Shown: positions 54,688-64,000, counted from the first letter of the stretch. The stretch: 64,000 bases of DNA from Sansalvadorimonas sp965243775 (GCA_965243775.1 CBDEWF010000075.1:1-64000), one strand, 5' to 3'. Numbers and translations are program-made. The notes: generated from the sequence alone by a model not told the origin.

Positions 54688-54975
54688 ATGGCGATCGACC
54701 GCTCAACCGTTGAGAGCGTCGCTCACCTTGCCCGGCTGTCTATCAGCGAGGATGAGGTCAGACAGACCACCGATAAAATCAAAGCCATCATGGGCCTGAT
54801 TGATGAAATGCAGGCCGTGAATACCGACGGCGTTGAGCCACTCGCCAATCCGCTGGATGCCGTACAGCGTCTGCGGGCAGATGAAGTTACCGAAACCAAC
54901 AATCGTGAGCAGCTGATGAGTAATGCTCCGGCCAGCGAAGATGGCCTGTTCCTGGTTCCAAAAGTGATCGAGTAA
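54688..54975 (+). CDS. gatC: GatC, aspartyl/glutamyl-tRNA amidotransferase subunit C
   Basis: This 95-residue subunit stabilises the GatCAB complex, which converts Asp-tRNA(Asn) and Glu-tRNA(Gln) to the amidated forms. The segments VAHLARLSISEDE and DGVEPLANP are typical. It opens the gatCAB operon and is divergent from mreB, as in Pseudomonas. Confidence 0.95.
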   Translation: MAIDRSTVESVAHLARLSISEDEVRQTTDKIKAIMGLIDEMQAVNTDGVEPLANPLDAVQRLRADEVTETNNREQLMSNAPASEDGLFLVPKVIE

Positions 54976-55020
54976 TGATGGTTTCCCTTTTCTGCCACCT
55001 GAACAACACAGATTAACGAC

Positions 55021-56493
55021 ATGCACGACAAACCGATTTATCAACAAAGCCTGGCCGAGCTGTCCCGGTCACTGGAAGTCGGCAAAATATCCAGTGTTGA
55101 GTTGACCCAGATCCACCTCGACCGCATTGACGCTCATAACGAAGACCTGAATGCCTTTATTACCGTTTGTCCTGAACTTGCTCTGGAGCAGGCCAAACAG
55201 GCCGACCAGGCCATAGCGGCCGGCCATGCTACACCGTTAACCGGCATTCCTCTGGCCCACAAGGACCTGTTCTGCACAGAAGGCATCAAGACCAGCTGTG
55301 GGTCCCGGATGCTGGATAACTTTATCGCTCCTTACGAATCGACGGTAACCGCCAACTTTAAAGCAGCAGGCACAGTTACCATAGGCAAACTGAACATGGA
55401 TGAGTTTGCCATGGGAGGGGCCAACGAAAACAGCTACTACGGCCCGGTTAAAAACCCCTGGAACCGGGATATGATCCCCGGCGGCTCATCCGGTGGTTCA
55501 GCAGCAGCTGTAGCCGCCTGCCTGACTGTGGCCGCCACCGGTACCGATACTGGCGGTTCTATCCGTCAGCCGGCCAGTATGTGCGGCATTACCGGAATCA
55601 AACCAACCTATGGACGGGTATCTCGCTGGGGCATGGTAGCTTTTGCCTCCAGCCTGGATCAGGCTGGTCCCATGGCTCGCACGGTTGAGGACGCTGCCAT
55701 GATGTTGAAGGTAATGGCTGGCTTTGATCCAAAAGACTCCACCAGTATGGCTCGTACTGTTCCCGATTACACCGCCACCCTGAGCGAACCTCTGAAAGGC
55801 CTCCGTATTGGTCTCCCGAAAGAGTACTTTGCCGAAGGTTTGGACAGCCGGGTTGAACAGATTGTTAGAGATGCAGTCAGGGAGTATGAAAAGCTGGGAG
55901 CCACGGTGAAAGAGATCAGCCTACCTCGTACTCACCACTCTGTTGCTGCTTACTATGTTATTGCCCCGGCAGAAGCGTCTGCCAACCTGTCCCGCTTTGA
56001 CGGTGTACGCTTTGGGCACCGCTGCGACAATCCGGAAGATCTCGAAGACCTGTACAAGCGCAGCCGCTCTGAGGGCTTGGGCAGCGAAGTAAAGAACCGT
56101 ATTCTGGTAGGCACTTACGCTCTCTCAGCCGGTTACTATGACGCCTACTACACCAAGGCTCAGAAGCTGCGCCGTATGATTCGTGATGACTTTATTGCCG
56201 CATTTAATGATGTAGATGTCATTATGGGTCCGACCGCACCAACTCCGGCTTTCCCTATAGGCGATAAAACCGACGACCCGGTTGCCATGTACCTTGGCGA
56301 TATTTTTACCATCTCCGTAAACCTAGCTGGCCTGCCTGCCATGAGTATCCCCGCCGGAATGGTAGATGGCCTGCCCGTAGGCCTGCAGATTATCGCACCC
56401 CACTTCGAGGAAGCCCGTCTGCTTAATGCCGGTCACCAATTCCAGCAGGTGACTGACTGGCACCAGGCCGTTCCCACAGCGATTGCAGGTTAA
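55021..56493 (+). CDS. gatA: GatA, amidase subunit
   Basis: This 490-residue amidase-signature enzyme releases ammonia from glutamine for GatB. The Ser-cisSer-Lys triad is visible in LAHKDLFC, TDTGGSIRQPA and GGSSGGSAAAVAA. It follows gatC by 45 bp. Confidence 0.97.
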   Translation: MHDKPIYQQSLAELSRSLEVGKISSVELTQIHLDRIDAHNEDLNAFITVCPELALEQAKQADQAIAAGHATPLTGIPLAHKDLFCTEGIKTSCGSRMLDNFIAPYESTVTANFKAAGTVTIGKLNMDEFAMGGANENSYYGPVKNPWNRDMIPGGSSGGSAAAVAACLTVAATGTDTGGSIRQPASMCGITGIKPTYGRVSRWGMVAFASSLDQAGPMARTVEDAAMMLKVMAGFDPKDSTSMARTVPDYTATLSEPLKGLRIGLPKEYFAEGLDSRVEQIVRDAVREYEKLGATVKEISLPRTHHSVAAYYVIAPAEASANLSRFDGVRFGHRCDNPEDLEDLYKRSRSEGLGSEVKNRILVGTYALSAGYYDAYYTKAQKLRRMIRDDFIAAFNDVDVIMGPTAPTPAFPIGDKTDDPVAMYLGDIFTISVNLAGLPAMSIPAGMVDGLPVGLQIIAPHFEEARLLNAGHQFQQVTDWHQAVPTAIAG

Positions 56494-56507
56494 GAGGAGT
56501 TAAGACT

Positions 56508-57953
56508 ATGGAATGGGAAGCTGTTATCGGGCTGGAAGTTCATGTTCAGCTCGCGACCAAAACCAAGATTTTCTCCGGAGCCTCCACGGCTTTTGGCGCA
56601 GAGCCCAATACTCAGGCCTGTGCCGTTGACCTTGGACTACCAGGTGTTCTGCCGGTCGTTAACGAAGAAGCCATCAATATGGCGATTAAGTTTGGACTGG
56701 GCGTAAATGCCGAGATCAACAAGGTTAACGTATTTGAACGCAAGAACTACTTTTACCCCGACCTGCCCAAGGGTTACCAGACTACCCAGCTGGAGAAGCC
56801 CATTATAGGTGCTGGACATGTGGAGATTGCCCTGGATGATGGCACCACTCACCAGGTACGTATTCACCATGCCCATCTGGAAGAAGATGCCGGTAAAAGC
56901 CTGCATGAAGATTTCCACGGCATGAGTGGTATCGACCTGAATCGGGCTGGTACTCCTCTGATTGAAGTGGTCACCGAGCCTGACATGCGCAATGCCAAAC
57001 AGGCTGTGGCCTTTGCCCGCAAGCTGCACTCTATCGTAACAACCCTAGGAATCTGTGATGGTGAAATGTCCCAGGGTTCCATGCGGTTTGACGTGAACGT
57101 TTCTGTACGTCCGAAAGGACAGGAACAACTTGGTACCCGTACCGAAACCAAGAATCTGAACTCCTTTCGCTTTATGGAACGAGCCATTCACAAGGAGATC
57201 CAGCGCCAGACTGAATTGATTGAAGATGGTTTCGAAGTGGTGCAGGAAACCCGTCTCTATAACGGCGACACCGATGAAGCCCGCTCCATGCGTTCCAAGG
57301 AAGAAGCCAACGATTACCGCTACTTTCCTTGCCCAGACCTGTTGCCGGTCGTTATCGAAGACAGTCGCCTGGAAAAACTGCGGGCAGAAATGCCGGAAAT
57401 GCCTGAAGCCCGTAAAGCCCGCTTTATCAGCGAACTGGGATTGGGAGATTACGATGCTGAGATCCTTTCCAGCGAAGTGGCTACAGCAGATTACTTTGAA
57501 GCTGCAGCCAAGACGGGTGGCGATGCCAAACTGGCAGCAAACTGGGTCATGGGTGAACTGGCCAAGACTCTGAACCAGAATGATCTGGAGATCTCTTCCT
57601 CATCGGTGAGTGCCGATGCACTGGGAGGTCTGGTTGCCCGGATAAAGGACAACACAATTTCCGGCAAAATTGCCAAACAGGTTTTTGAAGCCCTGTGGAA
57701 TGGTGAAGGTTCCACCGCAGACGAGGTTATTGAGAAAAAAGGCCTGAAGCAGGTGACCGATACTACTGCTATCGAAGCCATTATTGATGAAGTTCTGGCT
57801 AATAATCCAGCCCAGGTTGAGCAGTACAGGACTGCTGAAGAACCTAAACGCGGCAAGATGATTGGTTTCTTTGTCGGTCAGACCATGAAGGCTTCCAGGG
57901 GCAAGGCTAACCCGGGAATGGTTAACCAGCTTTTGAAGAAAAAGCTTGGATAA
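56508..57953 (+). CDS. gatB: GatB, tRNA-binding kinase/transamidase subunit
   Basis: This 481-residue subunit phosphorylates and amidates the mischarged aminoacyl-tRNA. WEAVIGLEVHVQL, the DLPKGYQTTQ motif and the C-terminal YqeY-like tail (GKANPGMVNQLLKKKL) are characteristic. It is the last gene of gatCAB. Confidence 0.97.
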   Translation: MEWEAVIGLEVHVQLATKTKIFSGASTAFGAEPNTQACAVDLGLPGVLPVVNEEAINMAIKFGLGVNAEINKVNVFERKNYFYPDLPKGYQTTQLEKPIIGAGHVEIALDDGTTHQVRIHHAHLEEDAGKSLHEDFHGMSGIDLNRAGTPLIEVVTEPDMRNAKQAVAFARKLHSIVTTLGICDGEMSQGSMRFDVNVSVRPKGQEQLGTRTETKNLNSFRFMERAIHKEIQRQTELIEDGFEVVQETRLYNGDTDEARSMRSKEEANDYRYFPCPDLLPVVIEDSRLEKLRAEMPEMPEARKARFISELGLGDYDAEILSSEVATADYFEAAAKTGGDAKLAANWVMGELAKTLNQNDLEISSSSVSADALGGLVARIKDNTISGKIAKQVFEALWNGEGSTADEVIEKKGLKQVTDTTAIEAIIDEVLANNPAQVEQYRTAEEPKRGKMIGFFVGQTMKASRGKANPGMVNQLLKKKLG

Positions 57954-58369
57954 TTGTTATATTTGAACTCCGAACCCGGTTCTACCTGCCGGGTTCATAC
58001 TCTTATCACGGATTACCATAGCAATGCTTTTTGCATTACCTTAAGGGACATAAAAAGCACTTCATCAACAAAGTACTTATAAGCATCTGCCTGAGTTTAA
58101 GAAGGTAAAAAGGGTGCTCAGCCTGATTGATGTGACTGAGTAATTTGAGGTGTTATTGCAGCAAAATGTTTGCAAAATACCTTAAAATTCAGACTCAGGA
58201 TCGCCTTTAAAATTTCTGTAACTCTGGAATATCGGTAATAAATGGTGTTGTAAGCCACTACTGTCCGGTTAAAAAAAATCGGAAAAGATCTGAGATGCCT
58301 GCCCCCGTTGGTTTGCGGTAAAATAGCGGTTATATAGACAGCTATTTTAGGAACCCAAAAAGGCAGGCA
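57954..58369. other. intergenic region after gatB
   Basis: GAACCCGG (57972-57979) and CCGGGTTC (57989-57996) form an 8-bp hairpin that may end gatCAB, although the T run is poor. From about 58261 (CTGTCCGGTTAAAAAAAATC) the sequence looks like the left end and leader of the IS4-type remnant that follows. I see no gene in between. Confidence 0.5.
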
Positions 58370-58665
58370 TGAAGCATCATAACAGCGTTTTCCAACAGTT
58401 GCTCAAAGTTATCCCTCGCCACCAGTTCCAAAAGGTGGTTGACCGCCAGAAGATAACGGTGACCACCGGGTAAGAAAATTGTCATGCTGGACACAGTTGG
58501 TTGCCATGATGTTTGCCCAACTGGCAGGGCGGATTTCTATCCGCGATTTGGTTGAAAACTTTAACGCCTGCCACAACCATCACTATCATCTGGGCGTTTC
58601 CCACATAAACAGTCATGGCCAAGCTTTGGCCACCCCGAACCATGAAAATGGTGAAGTCATGCGCC
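58370..58665 (+). pseudogene. IS4-type (DUF4372) transposase N-terminal remnant
   Basis: The first 34 codons read MKHHNSVFQQLLKVIPRHQF and stop at 58472-58474. The homology resumes in another frame near 58476 with WTQLVAMMFAQLAGRISIRD and YHLGVSHINSHG. This is the N-terminal domain common to IS4-type transposases with DUF4372, broken by a frameshift and a small deletion. The rest is missing where IS110 sequence begins. Confidence 0.8.
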
Positions 58666-60140
58666 TTAATCAAGGGTGTTGGCAGAGCCTGACTATGGTC
58701 GACAAATTTTTCAGCGGCATAAACCCTGAACTCAAACTGACCCGGATGAATCGCTCGTACCCCAAATTGTTTCCCGTCTCACGACGGTGAACGCATGGTA
58801 AAAAGACCTCTGCTGACCTGTCAGCTTATGGCCTTCGATTCTTCCATCAGGCTCTGCCCTCATCCTTGAGTGAGAGAGAATAGCCCGATGCAGTCCATTT
58901 TGAAGTCTTGTGCTGGCCTTGATGTTCACAAAATGATGGTCATGGTGACCGTACAGGTCGAAGATGATGATGGCAGCGTCAACGAACAGACCCGGACCTT
59001 CAAAACTTTTCGCCGAGATCGCAAAGCCCTCAGGGACTTTCTGGTGGAACAGGCTGTGGAGCTTGTGGTGATGGAAAGTACGGGCAACTACTGGCAATGC
59101 ATTCATGACATCCTTGCCCGGGCCGGGCTGAATGTCTGGGTTGTGAATGCCCGCCACGTCAAGAATGTCCCTGGTCGCAAGACGGATGTACTCGACAGTC
59201 AGTGGCTGGCCTCCCTCGGACGTTGCGGGTTGCTTCGCCCCAGCTTTGTCCCTCCACCTGACATCCAGCAGCTTCGGTTGTTGTTCCGCCGTCGTCAGAA
59301 ACTGATCAGTCAGCGTTCATCCGAAAAGAACCGTCTGCACAAGATTCTGGATGATGCAGGTATTCGCCTCGGCGGTGTAGTCAGTGATATTCACGGGAAA
59401 TCAGCCCAGGACATGATCCAGGGGTTGATTGATGGCAAACATCCTGCCGAACTGGCAAAGATGGCTCGTGGTCGTATGAAGAGTAAAATCGACGTACTGT
59501 TCAAAAGCCTGGACGGTGAGCTATCCCCAGCCCATCGCACAGTTCTCAAGGATATCAGAGAGCACGTTGAGTATCTGGATATGCGGATAGCTGCGCTGGA
59601 CGAAGCCATCCTCCAGATAGTGCGTTCTGACTACCGGGAGCCTTGGCAAGTTTTACAAACTTTGCCGGGGATCGATCAAATTGCAGCAGCAGGGGTTATT
59701 GCGGAGATTGGCCCAGATATGTCAGCCTTCAACAGTCGGGAGTCATTATCCTCTTGGGCGGGGCTGTGTCCGGGAAATAATGAAAGTGCCGGAAAAAGAA
59801 AGAGTGGCAAAACTCGTAAGGGCAATCAGTCGCTCAGGAGGCTGCTCTGTGAAGTGGCCAATGCTGCGATCAAAACCAATAGCCAGTTTAAAGGCAAATA
59901 CCAGAGCCTGGTGATACGGCGAGGTCATAAGCGCAGCATTATTGCGATAGCTCATAAGATGCTCAGGGTAATACATTGCCTGCTGAGCAAGCTCCAGCCA
60001 TACCATGATCCGGATATTGATTATGAGGCTTTGATGGTACACAAGAACGCACCACGATGGCTGAAAATGCTGGAGAAGTTCGAGTACCTGCCGGGGTTAC
60101 AGAAAGCCTGACAAGATATCAGGCCATGCAGATTGACTAA
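58666..60140 (+). mobile_element. IS110-family element (ends approximate)
   Basis: The transposase gene is flanked by about 220 bp of non-coding DNA on its 5' side and little on its 3' side. IS110-group elements have no terminal inverted repeats, so the ends are estimated from where the IS4 remnant and the TetR homology stop. The long 5' non-coding part is where IS110-group elements encode their bridge RNA. Confidence 0.65.
58888..60111 (+). CDS. IS110-family DEDD recombinase
   Basis: This 407-residue transposase has the IS110 DEDD RuvC-like domain (CAGLDVHKMMVMV, MESTGNYW, GRKTDVLDSQWLA) and the C-terminal Tnp domain with the serine region (LPGIDQIAAAGVIAEIG, SSWAGLCPGNNESAGKRKSG). Full length suggests an active element. 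A start at 58870 would add six residues. Confidence 0.92.
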   Translation: MQSILKSCAGLDVHKMMVMVTVQVEDDDGSVNEQTRTFKTFRRDRKALRDFLVEQAVELVVMESTGNYWQCIHDILARAGLNVWVVNARHVKNVPGRKTDVLDSQWLASLGRCGLLRPSFVPPPDIQQLRLLFRRRQKLISQRSSEKNRLHKILDDAGIRLGGVVSDIHGKSAQDMIQGLIDGKHPAELAKMARGRMKSKIDVLFKSLDGELSPAHRTVLKDIREHVEYLDMRIAALDEAILQIVRSDYREPWQVLQTLPGIDQIAAAGVIAEIGPDMSAFNSRESLSSWAGLCPGNNESAGKRKSGKTRKGNQSLRRLLCEVANAAIKTNSQFKGKYQSLVIRRGHKRSIIAIAHKMLRVIHCLLSKLQPYHDPDIDYEALMVHKNAPRWLKMLEKFEYLPGLQKA

Positions 60141-60361
60141 CCTTGCCTGTCGGCGAGGCGGGTTCTTTTTGCCCGTTCAGTGCCTATTTTCATGGTAAAG
60201 TAAAGGGCATTAATCAGATCTTCCTTGGTTTTGAAATGGTGAAAAAGGGTGCCTGTTGCCACCCCGGCAACCTTTGAAATAGCTGATGTCGGCGTCTTCT
60301 CAAACCCCTTTTCCGTGAAGAGCTGCACTGCAGCCTCAAAAATCTGCTCCCGTTTTGACAT
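60137..60361 (-). pseudogene. TetR-family regulator, N-terminal fragment
   Basis: Only 74 residues remain: the DNA-binding domain (IFEAAVQLFTEKGFEKTPTS and GVATGTLFHHFKTKEDL) followed by a tail that ends at the IS110 side. TetR regulators are usually about 190-210 residues, so the ligand-binding domain is gone, probably through the IS110 insertion. A free HTH fragment could still bind DNA weakly. Confidence 0.8.
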
Positions 60362-60802
60362 AAAACATCACTCAAACAAACCGACTAATCAGTCTATTTT
60401 TCAAAAGAACTTAGCTCCTGTCAAACCTGAGTGCTTTGGATAGAAGATATGGCAAGCATAAGCCTGCTCAATTCAGGGCAACCTCCCCCTCAAAAATTAC
60501 ATCGAATATCAGCAAGAACCAACCTGACAAACCACATCACCTGTCAATATTCTGAGTTCCCAGCCTGGCTGCCCGTTCTGTTCATGACATATCTGCCTTC
60601 CCTTTCAAAATCCACAGTTCAAAAAGGATGCTAACGCCAGTATCCAAACAGATTTTGGTTCTAGGACACTGCCATCTACCTGTAGCCCTATACTTCAGTT
60701 TGAGTGCGTTTTTGAAATATCTTCCCGGTAGGAGGATGACTGGGAAATATCTCAAAAATAAAACGGACTTTCACGTTCTTTATCTATGGATGGAGTTGTA
60801 CC
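60362..60802. other. intergenic region before the OmpA-like lipoprotein
   Basis: No credible gene is seen in these 441 bp. An imperfect inverted repeat lies at about 60711-60757 (arms around TCTTCCCGGT and ACTGGGAAATATC). A GGAG at 60792-60795 is the Shine-Dalgarno of the lipoprotein gene. Confidence 0.45.
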
Positions 60803-61369
60803 ATGGCTAATAGAAAATTCGCTGTATCCTCCTTTATTCTTGTGGTTACCTTGCTGGCAGGGTGTACTTCCTCTGGCTTTAAAAGCGGTGGATATCAATC
60901 CGGCACCAGCTGGGCCCAGTGCACGGCTAAAGGAGGCGTTGCTCTTGGAATCCCTGCACTTGCTCTTGATATTGCAACCGGTGGAGTTGCATTCCTGGGC
61001 GGAGCTTTGATTTCAGGTGTTGCCTGTGCAGTTGCTGATAATGGTGCGGCAATGGTCCAGTTTGATTTTGATTCTTCAAAATTAAGCAGTGAGCAGAAAA
61101 AGTTCCTGGACTATGTGTCAGAGAACCTGAAGTCTGATATGACAGTTGAGGTAACTGGTCATACCTGTGACATTGGCACCGAGAGTTATAACAAAAATCT
61201 CTCCGTCGAGCGTGCTAATGCTGTAAGGGATTACCTGGTTATGAAAGGCGTACCCAAAAGTCATATCAAGACTATTGGTAGAGGTGAAGCTTTACCAAAA
61301 GTTCCTAACACCAGCGAAAAAAACCGCGGCATAAACCGCCGTGCGGAAATTCGCATCGAGAAGTCATAA
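60803..61369 (+). CDS. OmpA-like outer-membrane lipoprotein
   Basis: This 188-residue lipoprotein has a signal peptide ending in the lipobox LLAGC (C21). A glycine-rich hydrophobic segment (about 44-78) resembles a glycine zipper. The C-terminal OmpA domain (about 85-188) has VEVTGHTCDIGTESYNKNLS and NRGINRRAEIRI, the peptidoglycan-binding signature. It probably links the outer membrane to the wall. It sits alone, followed by a good terminator. Confidence 0.9.
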   Translation: MANRKFAVSSFILVVTLLAGCTSSGFKSGGYQSGTSWAQCTAKGGVALGIPALALDIATGGVAFLGGALISGVACAVADNGAAMVQFDFDSSKLSSEQKKFLDYVSENLKSDMTVEVTGHTCDIGTESYNKNLSVERANAVRDYLVMKGVPKSHIKTIGRGEALPKVPNTSEKNRGINRRAEIRIEKS

Positions 61370-61396
61370 CAAGCCAGGTTAGCGAAAATCACACTT

Positions 61397-61425
61397 AAGG
61401 GAGACAGCTTTGTCTCCCTTTTTTT
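61397..61425 (+). terminator. terminator after the OmpA-like lipoprotein
   Basis: AAGGGAGACA (61397-61406) and TGTCTCCCTT (61411-61420) form a 10-bp stem with a GCTT tetraloop, followed by five T residues. It lies between convergent genes. Confidence 0.92.
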
Positions 61426-61430
61426 GGTTA

Positions 61431-63140
61431 TCAAACGCTGGCCACAGCATCTACAAGGTTCTTCACTTCAGTTGAAGATTTCAACATCAGACACTGCTTC
61501 GCCAGCTGTTTAAGGGTTGGTGTATTAGCCTTACGCAGTGCCTTTTTCACCTTGGGAATAGATGAAGCCGACATACTGAATTCATCCAGCCCCATACCAG
61601 CCAGAATCAGTGCCGCCCGTTCATCGCCAGCCAGCTCACCGCACATACCTACCCACTTACCAGCCTTATGAGCAGCATCAATAACCATCTTAACAGCACG
61701 CAGCACTGAGGGTGACATACTATCGTACAGGGTTGAAATATTCTCATTACCCCTGTCAACAGCCAGCAGATACTGGGTCAAATCATTGGTACCTATACTG
61801 AAAAAATCCACCTCCTCAATCAGCTGATCAGCGATCATAACCGCAGCCGGTGTTTCAATCATAACCCCAACTTCACAGTCCATATCGTAGGTAATGTCAT
61901 CCTCCGACAGAGACATGGCTATCAACTCTAGGTGTGCCTTGAGACGTAGCACTTCGTCCAGTGAAGTAACCATCGGAAACATAATGCGGATCTTGCCATA
62001 AGCACTGGCACGGAGAATGGCGCGCAACTGGGTATGAAGAATTTCCGGGCGATCAAGACAGAAGCGAATGGCTCGCCAGCCCAGGAAGGGGTTCAGTTCC
62101 TTGGGAATATCCAGATAAGGAAGATCCTTGTCACCACCAATATCCAGAGTGCGTATAACAACCGGCCTGCCCTTCATGGCCAGTGCAACTGACTTATAGG
62201 CTTCAAACTGTACCTGCTCAGAAGGGAGCGAGCTTCGCCCCATAAACAAAAATTCAGTGCGGAACAGGCCAACCCCCTCAGCGCCATTAGCTTCAGCCCA
62301 CTCGACATCACGAGGCTGACCAATATTTGCCATCATCTCATAGAGATTCCCATCTGATGTCTGGGCCGGTAAATCTCGTAGTTGCTGCAGTTCCAGCTTC
62401 TGGGTTGCCAGCCTATCCAGTTCATAGCGGGCCTTATCCAGCTGCTCCTTGCTGGGGTCAATAATCAGGGCATTGTTAATCGCATCCAGGATCAGAACAT
62501 CACCGTCTTTTACTGAGGAGACAACGTTATGGCAGCCGACAATAGCTGGCAGCTCAAGGGAACGAGCCAGTATGGCAGAGTGAGATGTACGGCCACCGAC
62601 CTCTGTCACAAAACCAAGAACCTTGTCAAAATCGAGGCAGGCAGTATCAGATGGGGAGAGATCCGGTGCTACTATTATTGAGTTTTCCTCCACACTGCCC
62701 AAACCCGGCATAGGTATACCGAGAATATTACATACCAGACGTAACCCCACATCCCGCAGATCTGCAGAACGTTCCTGCATATAGGCATCATCAAGCTGCT
62801 TAATCAGCTCAATATTGGCCCTGATCACTTTGTCAGTGGCAACCGCAGCTGTTAGTCCAGATCGAATCAGTTCCACAACCTCTTCTTCCAGCTCTTCATC
62901 CTCAACTATCAGCATATGGCCTTCAAATACAGCAGCCTGCTGTTCACCCAGACGGTTATAGGTGTCGCGGTATAACTGCTCCAGCTGGGTCATAGCTTCC
63001 TGGCGGGAAGACATGAAAATAGCAATCTCGCCATCCACTCTATCTTGACTGATTCCCCTCTCTGGCAGTTCCGGCTTGTCATGGTGAAAAATAACAACCT
63101 TGCCAATAGCAACGCCGGGGGATGCGATAATACCCTTCAT
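61431..63140 (-). CDS. ptsI: PTS enzyme I
   Basis: This 569-residue enzyme I transfers phosphate from PEP to HPr. The phosphorylated histidine is H187 in GGRTSHSAILARS, and the PEP-binding C-terminal domain has GLFRTEFLFMGR, DIGGDKDLPYL and IGTNDLTQYLLAVDR. No N-terminal GAF domain is present, so this is the sugar-type EI rather than EI-Ntr. It follows the HPr gene by 6 bp. Confidence 0.95.
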   Translation of the reverse strand: MKGIIASPGVAIGKVVIFHHDKPELPERGISQDRVDGEIAIFMSSRQEAMTQLEQLYRDTYNRLGEQQAAVFEGHMLIVEDEELEEEVVELIRSGLTAAVATDKVIRANIELIKQLDDAYMQERSADLRDVGLRLVCNILGIPMPGLGSVEENSIIVAPDLSPSDTACLDFDKVLGFVTEVGGRTSHSAILARSLELPAIVGCHNVVSSVKDGDVLILDAINNALIIDPSKEQLDKARYELDRLATQKLELQQLRDLPAQTSDGNLYEMMANIGQPRDVEWAEANGAEGVGLFRTEFLFMGRSSLPSEQVQFEAYKSVALAMKGRPVVIRTLDIGGDKDLPYLDIPKELNPFLGWRAIRFCLDRPEILHTQLRAILRASAYGKIRIMFPMVTSLDEVLRLKAHLELIAMSLSEDDITYDMDCEVGVMIETPAAVMIADQLIEEVDFFSIGTNDLTQYLLAVDRGNENISTLYDSMSPSVLRAVKMVIDAAHKAGKWVGMCGELAGDERAALILAGMGLDEFSMSASSIPKVKKALRKANTPTLKQLAKQCLMLKSSTEVKNLVDAVASV

Positions 63141-63146
63141 GATTCC

Positions 63147-63407
63147 TTAGTCCTCAAGCGTTTCAACAACTTCTTGCAACTGTTCCAGAGCTACCTGCTC
63201 ATCCTCACCATCAGTGTGAAGTGTAATCACATCCCCCTGGACAATGCCCAGGGTCAGAATCTTCATCAGACTCTTGGCATTGACGCTCTGACCACCCTTT
63301 ACCACAGTTACTTTACTGGAGAACTGCTTGCAGGCTTTCACAAAAGTTGCCCCTGGTCGGGCATGAAAGCCATTTTCATTGGAAATTGTCAGTTGTACCG
63401 ACCGCAT
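63147..63407 (-). CDS. ptsH: HPr phosphocarrier
   Basis: This 86-residue HPr has H15 in NENGFHARPGATFVK and the regulatory-serine region NAKSLMKILTLG. It carries phosphate from EI to sugar-specific EIIA proteins. It is distinct from the NPr at 17264-17539. The divergent DeoR-family gene starts 204 bp away. Confidence 0.95.
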   Translation of the reverse strand: MRSVQLTISNENGFHARPGATFVKACKQFSSKVTVVKGGQSVNAKSLMKILTLGIVQGDVITLHTDGEDEQVALEQLQEVVETLED

Positions 63408-63611
63408 AGCTTGGTCTCCTCAATTCTTGGCAGAACGAACTCCAGTTTTGATGATGGCATTTTTCATAACATAAACCTGGAGCCACAGGGCATTTCAGGA
63501 ACAATAAATAATCGAACGAAAGCCTATGAAAACAATTGAAAGGCATTGAAAGATTTTTTGAAAGGCTGTTATCGTACATTTTCAAGCAGTGCAGCCGTTG
63601 ACGGGGTAGTC

Positions 63612-64000
63612 GTGGCGAATCCGACAACAACATTACAGACGACAGCAGAACGACGTGAAGATATTGTTCGTCTGATCAGGCAGGCCAGACATGTTCGGGT
63701 TGAAGAACTAGCTGACCGCTTCCACGTTTCCACTGTGACTATTCGCAGTGATTTAAATTATCTGAACGACAAGGGTCTGATCATCCGCTCAAGGGGTGGC
63801 GCTGCCATTGCTGACGTTTTTGTCCAGAGACTACCTCTTCAGGATAAGGCCGGTGCCAATACCGGGAAAAAGCAGATTATAGGCAAAGCTGCTGCCAACC
63901 TTATCAACAATGGTGACTCTATCATTCTCGATTCCGGCACCACCAACCAGCAGATAGCCAGGTACCTTCAGGAAAAACAAAACCTGGTGGTAATGACCAA
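63612..64000 (+). CDS. DeoR-family transcriptional regulator (3' part outside window)
   Basis: Translation from a GTG at 63612 gives 129 residues and runs off the end. The N-terminal HTH (ERREDIVRLIRQARHVRVEE, then FHVSTVTIRSDLNYLNDKG) and the start of the sugar-phosphate sensing domain (SIILDSGTTNQQIARYL) match the DeoR/GlpR/AgaR family. Its position next to ptsHI suggests control of a sugar PTS, but the effector cannot be told from this part. Confidence 0.85.
   Translation, partial: MANPTTTLQTTAERREDIVRLIRQARHVRVEELADRFHVSTVTIRSDLNYLNDKGLIIRSRGGAAIADVFVQRLPLQDKAGANTGKKQIIGKAAANLINNGDSIILDSGTTNQQIARYLQEKQNLVVMT

Noticed and set aside
60431..60810. Short overlapping frames upstream of the OmpA-like lipoprotein
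   Set aside because: No ribosome sites, no domains and biased by chance open reading; not supported as genes.

Overview
The window is chromosomal DNA from a gammaproteobacterium of the Oceanospirillales/Pseudomonadales type. Gene order follows the Pseudomonas-like pattern (Nif3 family, algW/degS, murA-ibaG-mlaBCDEF, yrbG-kdsD-lptCAB-rpoN-hpf-ptsN-rapZ-npr; then tldD, yhdP, rng, maf, mreDC, mreB and divergent gatCAB). The many insertion sequences and the unfamiliar exported proteins would fit a marine, host-associated lineage such as Endozoicomonas. That genus guess is inference, because no rRNA or other taxonomic marker is in the window.

Positions 1-20.5 kb are mostly envelope biogenesis and regulation: a partial Nif3-like gene, a DegS/AlgW protease, murA, ibaG, the Mla phospholipid transport operon, a Ca/Na antiporter gene, kdsD, the Lpt genes, sigma-54, the PTS-Ntr regulators (ptsN, rapZ, npr), mgtE and a peptide-binding protein. 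Two expected blocks are missing: hisGDC between algW and murA (an exported methyltransferase-like gene sits there), and kdsC between kdsD and lptC (only a strong hairpin is there).

Positions 20.6-34 kb alternate between core genes (pmbA/tldE, darP, tldD) and accessory material. The accessory part holds an IS630 copy broken by an ISL3-type element, an exported hydrolase with an exported partner preceded by a duplicated 16-mer, a 712-residue exported protein with many tyrosine motifs, an intact IS4-family element with a 9-bp target duplication, and a second IS630 copy.

Positions 34-42 kb return to the core yhdP-rng-maf-mreD-mreC run, with a 161-bp MITE between rng and maf. mreC appears to start at a rare ATT codon. 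Between mreC and mreB lies an 11-kb block: narXL, a perfect FNR-type box, napFDAGHBC, a 46-residue nap-associated membrane peptide, an IS1-family element and a yefM-yoeB toxin-antitoxin pair. mreB and the divergent gatCAB follow.

Positions 58-64 kb hold an IS4-type remnant, an IS110-family element, a truncated TetR gene, an OmpA-like lipoprotein, ptsI-ptsH, and the start of a DeoR-family regulator that runs off the window.
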